A stretch of 39,455 nt of DNA from Prevotellaceae bacterium UBA4301 (GCA_002395775.1 DGUV01000020.1:17324-56778); one strand, 5' to 3'; shown: positions 26,334 to 34,502, counted from the first letter of the stretch. Numbers and translations: made by a program. Notes: generated by a model from the sequence alone, not told the origin.

Positions 26334-27113
26334 ATGCGATACATTATCATAGAAGACGAACGGTTTGCCTACGAAGACATCAGACGCATGATGGAGCGAA
26401 TGAGGCCCGACTACCGACTTGTGGGATGGGCCACAGGCGTAGAGCAGGGTGCCATGATGCTGAGGGAGACGGAGGCCGACCTGCTGATATCCGACATACA
26501 ACTGGACGACGGGTTGGTTTTTGACCTGTTTGACACGGTGGGGACGGACCTGCCCATCATCTTCACCACAGCCTACGACGAATATGCGCTGAGGGCCTTC
26601 AAGGTGAACGGAGTGGACTATCTGCTGAAGCCCATCAACGAGAGAGAACTGAATGCCGCACTGACCAAGATGGAACGCAACCAGGGGCTGGAACATGGCA
26701 CGGGGCCAATCGGCCAACTGCGTTCAAACTACCTGCAGGGCCACTATAAACAACGATTTCTTGTATGCGCCAACAAGTCCTGCTACTATGTGCAGGCCAA
26801 GGACGTGGCAGCATTGTACGCCGACAACAAATACACCACGCTTCAGACCATGACGGGCGAGGAGAAGATTATCAACTATACCATCGACCAACTGGAGAAA
26901 GTGATGGACCCAGACCAGTTCTTTTGCGTGACACGAGGGGTGATTCTGAACATTAACAACATCGTGAAAACGAGCCATAACGAGAGAGGATGGATGCAGG
27001 TCACCCTCAAAGTGGAAATGGGGAAAATGCTCAAGAGCGGAACTCTGAGTGGAAAAAAGGTGACGGTAGCTCGCGACCGTGTGAGGGCTTTTATGAAGTG
27101 GCTTGACAGGTAG
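26334..27113 (+). CDS. LytTR-type response regulator
   Basis: 259 residues from the ATG at 26334. The receiver domain has the acidic pair Glu7/Asp8, phospho-acceptor Asp54 (ISDIQLDDG), Thr78 and Lys98 (LLKPI). After a linker of about 25 residues (from about 117), residues 140-255 form a LytTR DNA-binding domain ending RDRVRAFMKWLDR. The adjacent LytS-like kinase begins 4 bases after the stop, so they form a two-component system. LytTR proteins usually bind short direct repeats about two helical turns apart. That is suggestive next to the 22-base array but is not proof that this protein binds it. Confidence 0.92.
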   Translation: MRYIIIEDERFAYEDIRRMMERMRPDYRLVGWATGVEQGAMMLRETEADLLISDIQLDDGLVFDLFDTVGTDLPIIFTTAYDEYALRAFKVNGVDYLLKPINERELNAALTKMERNQGLEHGTGPIGQLRSNYLQGHYKQRFLVCANKSCYYVQAKDVAALYADNKYTTLQTMTGEEKIINYTIDQLEKVMDPDQFFCVTRGVILNINNIVKTSHNERGWMQVTLKVEMGKMLKSGTLSGKKVTVARDRVRAFMKWLDR

Positions 27114-27117
27114 AAGT

Positions 27118-28146
27118 ATGAAACTGAGAACATTCTTATACAGGCATGTCAATACGGTGAAACGTGCACGAAACGTGCTCATTGCACTGAACTTGCTGTC
27201 CATGGGCCTGAGCCTGATATGCTATCTCTTAGCAACCCGGCAGAAGGGACTACCCTTCTCGGCAGATGCACTGGGCCGCGACTTCCTGCTCAACCTCCCC
27301 GCACTGGCCTATATTTTCTTCCTGGGAGTCCGATTCCGACACTCACGCCACACACCAAGCAACAGGAAGACGTTTTTCACACTGACTGTCCTGCCCTATC
27401 TCTCCATCTTCATCATGTATGTGCCGCTACTGTTCAATCCCTTGATGAACATCTACGTGGGAGAGACCGACGAACTGAGGCGCCTACTTCTGCCCTCCAT
27501 GCTGAGCAATCTGATGCTGATGCTCCTATTCAGCTTTTCCTATATATATACGCGCGCGACCCAGACACGGTTAAATTTGATTTGGGCCGAACACGAGAAG
27601 ACCAGATTCCAGTTCCAGGTGCTTAAAGGACAGCTGAATCCCCACTTCCTGTTCAATGCACTGAATGTGGCCGCCTCGCTGCCCTACGAAGATCCGGAAA
27701 GGGCCAGCCAGTTCATCAAGCAACTGGGAACGGTGTATCGCTATATGTTGCAGACCGGCAATAAGCAAGTGGTGACGCTGCGGACAGAGCTGGAGTTCGT
27801 ACGCTCATATCTCTATCTCCAGCATGTGCGCTTCGAGGACAAACTGCAAGTGACCATAGAGGCAGACGAGACACTGATGGAACGGCATGTGGTACCCTGC
27901 GGAGTGCAGATGCTCGTCGAAAATGCCCTAAAGCACAACACATGCACTACGGAGAATCCTCTGAGAGTGAGCATAGTGGCGGAGAAGGAGGGCGTGAGCG
28001 TCAGCAACAACATACAACTGCGCGAGCCTGGAGAACGGCCAGGCCACGGACTGGAAAATCTGCGCCTACAGTATGCCCAACTGGACCAGATTATCGAGGT
28101 GAGAAAGGATAAAAAACAGTTCGTCGTCAGGCTTCCCTTCGTTTGA
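27118..28146 (+). CDS. LytS-like sensor histidine kinase
   Basis: About 342 residues from the ATG at 27118 (a TTG at 27103 is a less likely start). Four membrane segments are visible, near 20-40, 56-72, 87-106 and 130-146. There is no extra periplasmic sensing domain. The kinase part is of the His_kinase family: phospho-His176 in QLNPHFLFNAL, N-box LVENALKHN (266-274) and G-box GHGLENLRL (309-317). It should phosphorylate the LytTR regulator encoded before it. The signal is unknown. An 18-base alternating (TA)5(CG)4 tract at 27541-27558 encodes the end of the fourth membrane segment. Confidence 0.9.
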   Translation: MKLRTFLYRHVNTVKRARNVLIALNLLSMGLSLICYLLATRQKGLPFSADALGRDFLLNLPALAYIFFLGVRFRHSRHTPSNRKTFFTLTVLPYLSIFIMYVPLLFNPLMNIYVGETDELRRLLLPSMLSNLMLMLLFSFSYIYTRATQTRLNLIWAEHEKTRFQFQVLKGQLNPHFLFNALNVAASLPYEDPERASQFIKQLGTVYRYMLQTGNKQVVTLRTELEFVRSYLYLQHVRFEDKLQVTIEADETLMERHVVPCGVQMLVENALKHNTCTTENPLRVSIVAEKEGVSVSNNIQLREPGERPGHGLENLRLQYAQLDQIIEVRKDKKQFVVRLPFV

Positions 28147-28223
28147 CGGACCAGTCAGCGACCCTTCATCCCCCCAAACCAACCCCTCGTCGGAATTATC
28201 ATTGGTTTTTCTTGCAGTCAGCA

Positions 28224-28231
28224 TAACTTTG
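28224..28231 (+). promoter_or_regulatory. Predicted -7 box of HU-HIG copy 2
   Basis: TAACTTTG fits the consensus; the expected -33 position reads ATTGG, a weak match. The leader to the ATG at 28278 is about 42 bases. Confidence 0.55.
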
Positions 28232-28277
28232 CATCGGGTTTCAAACCCCAATGTTTAACAATTTAAAATTTAAAGTT

Positions 28278-28793
28278 ATGTTGTATTACAGTTTTATCGT
28301 CCGCCCGGTCAATCCGTCGGAAAAGGACAGTGCGAAGAAAATCTACGCCATCGCACAAAGTAAGCAAACCTTGACGATACGCGACATCGCCAAGCACATC
28401 GCCGAGCACAACTCGGTGTTCTCAGAGGGCACCATTCTGGGTCTGCTCACTGATACTGGAAAGTGCATTTCAGAAAACCTGAAGCAGGGCAACCGCATCA
28501 ACCTGTGGGACTGGGGCACATTCTACGTAACCCTCTCCAGCGAAGGTGCGGAAAACTCTGAAGAGTTCAGCACCAGCCTCATCAAGCACGTCAACCTCCG
28601 CTGGAAGACTTCAAAGGAAATGGACACGGCCTTGCAGACCGTAACCTACAAGCGCATGCCCACCATTGAGCTTCAGGATGTGGCCAGAAAGACTATGAAC
28701 CAACAGGCCAACGAGGACGTTGGCACCACCTCTGGCAGCAGTGACGACACTGGCGGCAGCGGTGCCGGCGACCCCGGAGACGTGACTCCTTAA
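28278..28793 (+). CDS. HU-HIG type DNA-binding protein, copy 2
   Basis: About 171 residues from the ATG at 28278, matching copy 1 in start (YYSFIVR) and core (RDIAKHIAEHNSVFSEGTILGLL, LWDWGTFYVTLSSEG, HVNLRWKTS). The C-terminal 25 residues are a Gly/Ser/Asp tail, unlike the basic tail of copy 1, so the two may differ in DNA or partner binding. It is closed by a good terminator. It follows the LytS gene by 131 bases and probably has its own promoter. Confidence 0.88.
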   Translation: MLYYSFIVRPVNPSEKDSAKKIYAIAQSKQTLTIRDIAKHIAEHNSVFSEGTILGLLTDTGKCISENLKQGNRINLWDWGTFYVTLSSEGAENSEEFSTSLIKHVNLRWKTSKEMDTALQTVTYKRMPTIELQDVARKTMNQQANEDVGTTSGSSDDTGGSGAGDPGDVTP

Positions 28794-28836
28794 GCTATCG
28801 CCTGACAAGTCCTCACACCATCATGGTAAAAACAAG

Positions 28837-28866
28837 AATCCCCGACCTAATGGCCGGGGATTTTAC
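28837..28866 (+). terminator. Terminator of HU-HIG copy 2
   Basis: AATCCCCG at 28837-28844 pairs with CGGGGATT at 28855-28862, with an inner CC/GG pair, followed by TTAC and further T. It marks the left border of the repeat cluster. Confidence 0.8.
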
Positions 28867-28877
28867 TTTTGGATGTT

Positions 28878-28915
28878 GCAAAGACGCTCTGCGCTCGCTG
28901 CTCGATTACTTGACC
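28878..28915. repeat. Upstream copy of a rubrerythrin 3'-end repeat
   Basis: The stretch 28878-28912 nearly repeats 29033-29066; both contain an identical 18 bases (28895-28912 and 29049-29066). The downstream copy covers the rubrerythrin stop codon and last codons. 28904-28929 also forms a 12-base inverted pair around TT with one mismatch. Confidence 0.8.
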
Positions 28916-28957
28916 TTGGTCGAGTAATCTTCACGACTCGGCAAAGCAAATATTTTA

Positions 28958-29031
28958 CTCTGCTTAATTTACTCCCGAATGGTTGTCCTAAAACAAGTTT
29001 TGCACGTTCATTCGGAAGTAAATTTGCAGAG
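28958..29031. repeat. Large inverted repeat beside rubrerythrin
   Basis: Arms 28958-28981 and 29009-29031 are nearly reverse complements (24 and 23 bases; one single-base indel, two mismatches). They enclose 27 bases that contain AAAACAAGTTTT. Just after, 29028-29044 forms a perfect 7-base hairpin (AGAGCGC AAA GCGCTCT). The whole group could fold into cruciforms or an RNA structure after rubrerythrin. Confidence 0.8.
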
Positions 29032-29059
29032 CGCAAAGCGCTCTACTTTCGCTGCTCGA

Positions 29060-29617
29060 TTACTTGCCGAAGTAACGCTTCAGCAGGCCAGCGAAGCCGG
29101 CACCGTGACGAGCCTCGTCCTTGGCCATCTCATGAACGGTGTCGTGAATGGCATCGAAACCTGCCTTCTTGGCGTTCATGGCAATGCGGAACTTGTCCTC
29201 ACAGGCACCAGCCTCGGCAGCAGCACGCTTCTCCAGGTTGGTCTTGGTGTCCCAAACACACTCGCCCAGCAGTTCGGCAAAGCGGCTGGCATGGTCGGCC
29301 TCCTCAAAGGCGTAACGCTTGAAGGCTTCAGCAATCTCAGGATAACCCTCACGGTCAGCCTGACGAGCCATGGCCAGATACATACCCACCTCGCCACACT
29401 CTCCGTTGAAGTGATTGCGCAGGTCCTGAATCATTTCCTCGCTGACCCCCTCGGGCTTGCCGTCGCCAATCTTGTGAACGGTAGCATAGCTGGTCTCGGC
29501 CTCTTCCTTGAGTTCGGTGAACTTGCTTGCAGGAGCCTTACAAATGGGGCAACGCTCGGGGGCTTCGGTTCCCTCATGGATGTAGCCGCAAACGGCACAA
29601 ATGAATTTCTTAGTCAT
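29060..29617 (-). CDS. rbr: Reverse-type rubrerythrin / NADH peroxidase-like protein
   Basis: 185 residues. The rubredoxin-like CxxC pairs (Cys7/Cys10 and Cys23/Cys26) are at the N-terminus. The ferritin-like diiron domain follows with Glu73/Glu76, EEADH (106-109), Glu140 and DEARH (167-171). This order, rubredoxin first, is that of reverse rubrerythrins, which reduce hydrogen peroxide in anaerobes. It stands alone on the minus strand with its own -7 box (plus 29655-29662). Confidence 0.92.
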   Translation of the reverse strand: MTKKFICAVCGYIHEGTEAPERCPICKAPASKFTELKEEAETSYATVHKIGDGKPEGVSEEMIQDLRNHFNGECGEVGMYLAMARQADREGYPEIAEAFKRYAFEEADHASRFAELLGECVWDTKTNLEKRAAAEAGACEDKFRIAMNAKKAGFDAIHDTVHEMAKDEARHGAGFAGLLKRYFGK

Positions 29618-29654
29618 AACAGTTACATTTTGGTGAATAAAAAGGTTTGCGCTA

Positions 29655-29662
29655 CAAAGATA
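29655..29662 (-). promoter_or_regulatory. -7 box of the rubrerythrin gene
   Basis: TATCTTTG on the minus strand. The expected -33 area is only T-rich. The leader to the ATG at 29617 is about 35 bases. Confidence 0.65.
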
Positions 29663-29702
29663 GTATATTAAATTAAGAATTAAAAATTAAATACTAAAAT
29701 TG

Positions 29703-29734
29703 TTTGCACAAACGGCATTTTTGTTTTACCTTTG
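29703..29734 (+). promoter_or_regulatory. Promoter of tRNA-Gly and probably nadE
   Basis: TTTG at 29703-29706, 20 bases, then TACCTTTG at 29727-29734, a canonical promoter 11 bases before the tRNA. Confidence 0.8.
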
Positions 29735-29745
29735 TAATCGCATTT

Positions 29746-29818
29746 GCGATAGTAGCTCAGTTGGTAGAGCATTGGCTTCCCAAGCCGAGGGTCGCGGGTT
29801 CGAGTCCCGTCTGTCGCT
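29746..29818 (+). tRNA. tRNA-Gly (anticodon CCC)
   Basis: 73 bases fold as a full cloverleaf: acceptor GCGATAG with CTGTCGC (one T-G pair), D-arm GCTC/GAGC, anticodon arm TTGGC/GCCGA with loop TTCCCAA (anticodon CCC), and T-arm GCGGG/CCCGT with TTCGAGT. The discriminator is T, as in bacterial tRNA-Gly. CCA is not encoded. It reads GGG codons. nadE starts 28 bases later with no terminator or new promoter between. Confidence 0.95.
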
Positions 29819-29846
29819 CTGAATCATCCTTAAATCAAGTGGTCCT

Positions 29847-31775
29847 ATGAATTATGGATTTGTAAAGGTGGCTGCGGCCGTACCTTCTGTGAGAGTGGGT
29901 GACTGCAAGTACAATGTCGAACAGATGGAGTCGCAGATTATCCAGGCCAACAACCAAGGAGTAGAAATCATCGTCTTTCCGGAACTTTCCATCACGTCGT
30001 ATTCCTGCGGCGACCTCTTCTTTCAGCGTTTGTTGCTGGAGGAAGCGGAGATGGCACTCATCAACCTACTGAACTTCACACGTTCGATGAACATCGTGAG
30101 TGTGGTGGGCCTGCCCGTGAGTTTCCGCGGCGGACTGGTGAACTGCGCAGCAGTGCTGCAGAAGGGCAAGTTGCTGGGCCTGGTTCCGAAGACATTCATC
30201 CCCAATTATAAGGAATTCTATGAGCAACGCTGGTTCCAGAGCGGAGCCAACGTGCAGGAAGGCAATGTGCTCATCTGCGGACAACAGGTGCTGGTGTCGG
30301 CTCACCAGATATTCAAGACCACCTCATGCACCTTCGGTATAGAAATCTGCGAGGACCTTTGGGCCCCCATCCCGCCCTCGTCGGCCCTGGCCCTGCAGGG
30401 GGCTGACCTCATCGTGAACCTGAGTGCCGACACCGACCATGCCGGCAAATACGAATATCTGCGCACACTGGTGTGCCAACAGAGTGCACGCCTGCTGGCA
30501 GGTTATGTCTATGTGGGCTGCGGATTTGGCGAGAGCACACAGGACGTCGTCTTCTCGGGAAAGGCCTTCATTGTGGAGAACGGCACCATACTTCAGGAAG
30601 CACCGCGCCACTCGCTTGAGGAGATTATGTGCATCAGTGAGGTGGATGTGGAACGCCTGCGTGCCGAACGCCGCATGAACACCACCTTTGGTGCCAATGC
30701 AGCTCTGGTGCGCGACCTGCCCGTGCGCATCGTGGAGGCAGCAAGCGTGATGCAGGAGGACGGTGTGCAGACGCGCGCCATTACCCCCCATCCCTTCATC
30801 CCTGCCGAAGGGCCCGACCGCGACATGCGCTGCAAGGACATCTTCACCATCCAGTGCGACGGACTGGCCAAACGTATCGTGCACACCAACTGCGAAACCG
30901 TGGTGGTGGGCATCTCTGGCGGACTGGATTCGACCCTGGCCCTGCTGGTGTGTGCCCGCACATTTGACCGTCTGAGCAAGAGCCGCCGAGGCATCATCGG
31001 CGTGACCATGCCAGGCTTCGGAACCACCGACCGCACCTACACCAACGCCATACGCCTGATGCAGCAGCTGGGCATCACCATACGCGAAATCAACATCAAG
31101 GATGCCTGCCTGCAGCACTTCAAGGACATCGGCCACGACCCCGAGAACCACGATGTGACCTACGAAAACAGCCAGGCTCGCGAGCGCACGCAAATCCTCA
31201 TGGATGCTGCCAACCAGATGAACGGGCTGGTAGTGGGCACGGGCGACCTCTCGGAACTGGCCTTAGGCTGGGCCACATACAACGGCGACCACATGTCCAT
31301 GTACGGTGTCAATGCCTCTGTGCCTAAGACACTGGTGCAACACCTGGTGCGGTGGGCTGCCATGAACATTGGCGACAACACCACTCGCGACACGCTGCTC
31401 GACATTGTCGATACCCCCATCAGTCCCGAACTCATCCCAGCCGACATGGAGGGCAACATACAGCAGAAGACAGAAGACCTCGTGGGCCCCTACGAACTGC
31501 ACGACTTCTTCCTCTACCACGCCCTGCGCTTCGGCTTCCGCCCGCGCAAGATATTCATGCTGGCCAAGCGGGCATTCGAAGGAAAGTACGACGATGAGGT
31601 CATCAAACACTGGCTCACCACCTTCTACCGACGCTTCTTCTCGCAGCAATTCAAACGCTCATGTCTGCCCGACGGGCCAAAGGTGGGCTCCATCTCGTTA
31701 AGCCCCCGAGGCGACTGGCGCATGCCCAGCGATGCATCGGCCGAATTATGGCTCACAGAATGCAAAAACCTATGA
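29847..31775 (+). CDS. nadE: Glutamine-dependent NAD+ synthetase
   Basis: 642 residues, two domains. The N-terminal nitrilase-like glutaminase has Glu46 (FPELS), Lys115 (VPKTF) and Cys168 (GIEICEDLW). The C-terminal synthetase has the ATP pyrophosphatase loop SGGLDST at 357-363 and, later, VVGTGDLSELALGW. It converts deamido-NAD to NAD with glutamine as nitrogen donor, the last step of NAD synthesis, in the cytosol. The length is normal for the two-domain form. It likely shares a transcript with the tRNA just upstream. Confidence 0.95.
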   Translation: MNYGFVKVAAAVPSVRVGDCKYNVEQMESQIIQANNQGVEIIVFPELSITSYSCGDLFFQRLLLEEAEMALINLLNFTRSMNIVSVVGLPVSFRGGLVNCAAVLQKGKLLGLVPKTFIPNYKEFYEQRWFQSGANVQEGNVLICGQQVLVSAHQIFKTTSCTFGIEICEDLWAPIPPSSALALQGADLIVNLSADTDHAGKYEYLRTLVCQQSARLLAGYVYVGCGFGESTQDVVFSGKAFIVENGTILQEAPRHSLEEIMCISEVDVERLRAERRMNTTFGANAALVRDLPVRIVEAASVMQEDGVQTRAITPHPFIPAEGPDRDMRCKDIFTIQCDGLAKRIVHTNCETVVVGISGGLDSTLALLVCARTFDRLSKSRRGIIGVTMPGFGTTDRTYTNAIRLMQQLGITIREINIKDACLQHFKDIGHDPENHDVTYENSQARERTQILMDAANQMNGLVVGTGDLSELALGWATYNGDHMSMYGVNASVPKTLVQHLVRWAAMNIGDNTTRDTLLDIVDTPISPELIPADMEGNIQQKTEDLVGPYELHDFFLYHALRFGFRPRKIFMLAKRAFEGKYDDEVIKHWLTTFYRRFFSQQFKRSCLPDGPKVGSISLSPRGDWRMPSDASAELWLTECKNL

Positions 31776-31866
31776 TTTTAACAATTGACTTGGTCCTTTT
31801 TGCCTTTTTTTCCTATCCAATTTGAAAAAAAAGTGAAAAAGTGAAACAAGTTAGAAGAAAAATTCA

Positions 31867-31874
31867 TATCTTTG
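31867..31874 (+). promoter_or_regulatory. Predicted -7 box of the HU gene
   Basis: TATCTTTG with a poor -33 match. The leader holds another ATAATTAT at 31906-31913, about 15 bases before the ATG. Confidence 0.6.
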
Positions 31875-31928
31875 TCAAGGATTAACTAAACATTAAAAAA
31901 GAAACATAATTATTAACCACACACGACT

Positions 31929-32204
31929 ATGACAAAGCAAGAGTTAGCTAAAGCTATTGCGGAGAAGACCGGAGTTGACCAGCCCACAGCGTTGGTTTGT
32001 GTTGAAGGAATGATGGCCACCATCAAGGAGAGCCTGATAAATGAGGAGCCCGTGTACCTGCGCGGTTTTGGTAGCTTCATCTTGAAGAAGCGCGCCGAGA
32101 AGACAGCGCGCAATATCTCAAAGAACACGACGCTTGTCATCCCTGCCCACAACATCCCTGCATTCAAGCCCTGCAAGGATTTCCTCACTCAGGTAAAGAA
32201 ATAA
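31929..32204 (+). CDS. HU-family histone-like DNA-binding protein
   Basis: 91 residues, the classical HU/IHF size. The N-terminal helices TKQELAKAIAEKTGV and the strand-turn VYLRGFGSFILKKRAEKTARNISKN with the basic arm, then the Pro-containing PAHNIPAFKP, fit the family. It binds and bends DNA as a dimer. It is transcribed alone, between nadE and the aldose epimerase gene, with its own -7 box and terminator. It is distinct from the two HU-HIG genes, which are longer and have a different core. Confidence 0.93.
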   Translation: MTKQELAKAIAEKTGVDQPTALVCVEGMMATIKESLINEEPVYLRGFGSFILKKRAEKTARNISKNTTLVIPAHNIPAFKPCKDFLTQVKK

Positions 32205-32238
32205 TAGCAGGAACAAAGAAAAACGAACACCAAGACAC

Positions 32239-32280
32239 AGGCCCTGAGCAAGAGTAAAGCTTAGGGCCTTGTTATTTTTT
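32239..32280 (+). terminator. Terminator of the HU gene
   Basis: AGGCCCTGAGC at 32239-32249 pairs over 11 bases (one G-T) with GCTTAGGGCCT at 32259-32269, followed by TGTTATTTTTT. It ends 16 bases before the next gene. Confidence 0.92.
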
Positions 32281-32296
32281 GCATAAAAAAGAAGAC

Positions 32297-33178
32297 ATGA
32301 AACACACCGCAGACAACCCGTGGCTATCAATTTCCGTCAGTGAGCACGGTGCCGAACTGAAAAGTCTCGTCCGCAAGAGCGACCAGCAACAACTGCTGTG
32401 GCAGGCCGACCCCAAATACTGGAACGGACAGTCGCCCGTCCTGTTTCCCACCGTGGGACGCGTTGCTAACGATGTGATCAGGCATAAAGGCACCACCTAC
32501 CCCATGCCTAAACATGGACTGGTGAAGGACATGGACTTCCACCTCGAGCGCCACGATGCCACAAGCCTGACGCTGGGCGTGGACAGCACCGAGGAGACAC
32601 TCAAGCACTATCCCTTTCCTTTCCATCTGAGTGTCAGCTACAGGTTGGAAGACAAGCAACTTGTGGTGAGTTTCATAATCACCAATCATGGCCATGAGTC
32701 TATGCCCTTCCACCTGGGCGCACATCCGGCACTGAACCTGCCTCAGTTCTGCGAAACCGACGCCGTGCACGGCTATCTAGGCTTTGACGTTCGCGAAAGG
32801 CTTGTGAGCAACGGGCTCCGCCCAGGCGGATATCTGTGGCCCGAGGGGTCATTTCCTGTCATGCTCGACGAGCACGGTCTGATGGCACTGACCAACGAGA
32901 CCTTTCTCTGCGACACCATTCTGGATTCCCGCGACCTCGCACGCACGTGTACCCTATATAATAAGTATCGCGACCCCATTGCCACCGTTCGCTTCGACAG
33001 TCCTGTGCTGGCCCTGTGGGCTCCCTGCGGAGGACGTGCTCCCTTTGTGTGCATCGAACCCTGGTGGGGATGCTGCGACGAGACGGAGTTCAATGGCGAC
33101 ATTGCACAACGCCCTTGGACCAACATCGTTGGCCCAGAGGAGACGAAGACACTAAGCTATTCGATTACTGTTCTTTGA
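32297..33178 (+). CDS. Aldose 1-epimerase family protein
   Basis: About 293 residues from the ATG at 32297 (behind AAAAAAGAAGA). SEHGAELKSL near residue 14, PVLFPTVGR near 47-55, HLGAHPALNLP near 140-150 and EPWWG near 255 fit the galactose-mutarotase-like fold, LacX-type subgroup. The family interconverts alpha and beta anomers of sugars; the sugar here is unknown. It lies directly behind the HU terminator with no clear promoter of its own. Its 3' end overlaps the convergent rarA by 14 bases. Confidence 0.87.
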   Translation: MKHTADNPWLSISVSEHGAELKSLVRKSDQQQLLWQADPKYWNGQSPVLFPTVGRVANDVIRHKGTTYPMPKHGLVKDMDFHLERHDATSLTLGVDSTEETLKHYPFPFHLSVSYRLEDKQLVVSFIITNHGHESMPFHLGAHPALNLPQFCETDAVHGYLGFDVRERLVSNGLRPGGYLWPEGSFPVMLDEHGLMALTNETFLCDTILDSRDLARTCTLYNKYRDPIATVRFDSPVLALWAPCGGRAPFVCIEPWWGCCDETEFNGDIAQRPWTNIVGPEETKTLSYSITVL

Positions 33179-34442
33179 ACCGGTCGCCCCAAAGGCGCTG
33201 CATGCGCTCGCTGAGACGAGCCTCGGAGGGATTGTCCTGCGCGTGCCAGAAGCGGGCATCGCGAAGTGCATCGGGCAGGAACTGCTGGCGGACGAAATTG
33301 CCCTCGTAATCATGGGCATACTTATAGTCCTGACCGTATCCCAATTCTTTCATCAGCGAAGTGGGTGCATTGCGCAGATGCAAGGGAACGGGTTGATTAC
33401 CACTCCTTCGCACCTCCTCGAGTGCGGCGCCTATGCCCATGTAGGCCGAGTTGCTCTTGGGGCTTGTGGCCAGATAGACCGTGGCCTCGGCCAAGGGTAT
33501 GCGTCCTTCGGGCCAACCAATCTTCATGACGGTATCAAAAGCTGCATTAGCCAACAGCAGTGCATTAGGGTTGGCCAGGCCAATGTCCTCCGAGGCACTA
33601 ATGACTAAGCGACGGGCAATGAAGGCTGGGTCTTCACCTCCCTCAATCATGCGTGCCAACCAATAGAGCGCGCCATCGGGGTCACTGCCACGAATCGACT
33701 TGATGAAAGCTGAAATGATGTCGTAGTGCATCTCGCCATTCTTGTCATAGGCAAGCGGATTCTGCTGCAGGCGTTCGGTCACGAGCTCGTCGGTGATGAC
33801 AAGCGACTCGCCCTTGCCTACGGACTCGCTCAACAGATCCAGAATATTGAGCAACTTGCGGGCATCGCCTCCACTGAAACGAAGTAGGGCTTCGGTCTCC
33901 TTCAGCTCAATTTTAAGTTCGCGCAATACCACATCCTTCTCAATGGCCCGGTGTGCCAATTCCAGCAAGTCGGCCTTTTCCAGGCTCTTCAACACATACA
34001 CCTGACAACGGCTCAGCAAGGGACGTATGACCTCGAATGAGGGATTCTCCGTGGTGGCACCAATGAGTGTGATGATGCCCTGCTCCACAGCCCCGAGCAG
34101 ACTGTCCTGCTGTGATTTGGAAAAGCGATGGATTTCGTCGATGAACAGGATGGGACTGGCCGAATTGAAGAAGCGGTTCGACTTGGCCCTCTCCACCACC
34201 TCGCGAACGTCCTTCACGCCGCTGGTCACGGCCGAGAGCGTATAGAAAGGAGTCTGCAACTGATGGGCTATGATGCTGGCCAAAGTGGTCTTGCCCACCC
34301 CTGGAGGTCCCCAAAGGATGAAACTGCTGACGCGCCCCGACTCAATCATACGACGCAAGACAGCTCCCTCACCAACCAGATGTTTCTGGCCGATGTAGTC
34401 GTCAAGCGACGTCGGGCGCATTCTCTCTGCCAATGGTGCCAT
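33165..34442 (-). CDS. rarA: Replication-associated recombination ATPase RarA (MgsA)
   Basis: About 425 residues. Walker A GPPGVGKT at 45-52, Walker B DEIH at 102-105, sensor 1 GATTENPSFE near 128-137, and the C-terminal tetramerisation and lid part with GSDPDGALYW and EDIGLAN near 255-300. It acts on stalled replication forks. I choose the ATG at 34442. A frame extension to 34529 crosses the promoter box and the low-complexity repeat, so it is not credible. Confidence 0.92.
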   Translation of the reverse strand: MAPLAERMRPTSLDDYIGQKHLVGEGAVLRRMIESGRVSSFILWGPPGVGKTTLASIIAHQLQTPFYTLSAVTSGVKDVREVVERAKSNRFFNSASPILFIDEIHRFSKSQQDSLLGAVEQGIITLIGATTENPSFEVIRPLLSRCQVYVLKSLEKADLLELAHRAIEKDVVLRELKIELKETEALLRFSGGDARKLLNILDLLSESVGKGESLVITDELVTERLQQNPLAYDKNGEMHYDIISAFIKSIRGSDPDGALYWLARMIEGGEDPAFIARRLVISASEDIGLANPNALLLANAAFDTVMKIGWPEGRIPLAEATVYLATSPKSNSAYMGIGAALEEVRRSGNQPVPLHLRNAPTSLMKELGYGQDYKYAHDYEGNFVRQQFLPDALRDARFWHAQDNPSEARLSERMQRLWGDRFKEQ

Positions 34443-34450
34443 AACAGACG

Positions 34451-34458
34451 CAAAGATA
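34451..34458 (-). promoter_or_regulatory. Near-leaderless -7 box of rarA
   Basis: TATCTTTG on the minus strand, 8 bases from the ATG at 34442. The -33 position is a weak match within repeated CAATT elements. Confidence 0.65.
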
Positions 34459-34502
34459 CGAAATAATTCACAATTTACAATTCCCAATTCACAATTATTA
34501 TG

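Noticed and set aside
28873..29322. Plus-strand open frame of 149 codons across the repeat cluster
   Set aside because: It spans inverted repeats and runs antisense to rubrerythrin; no protein-like features.
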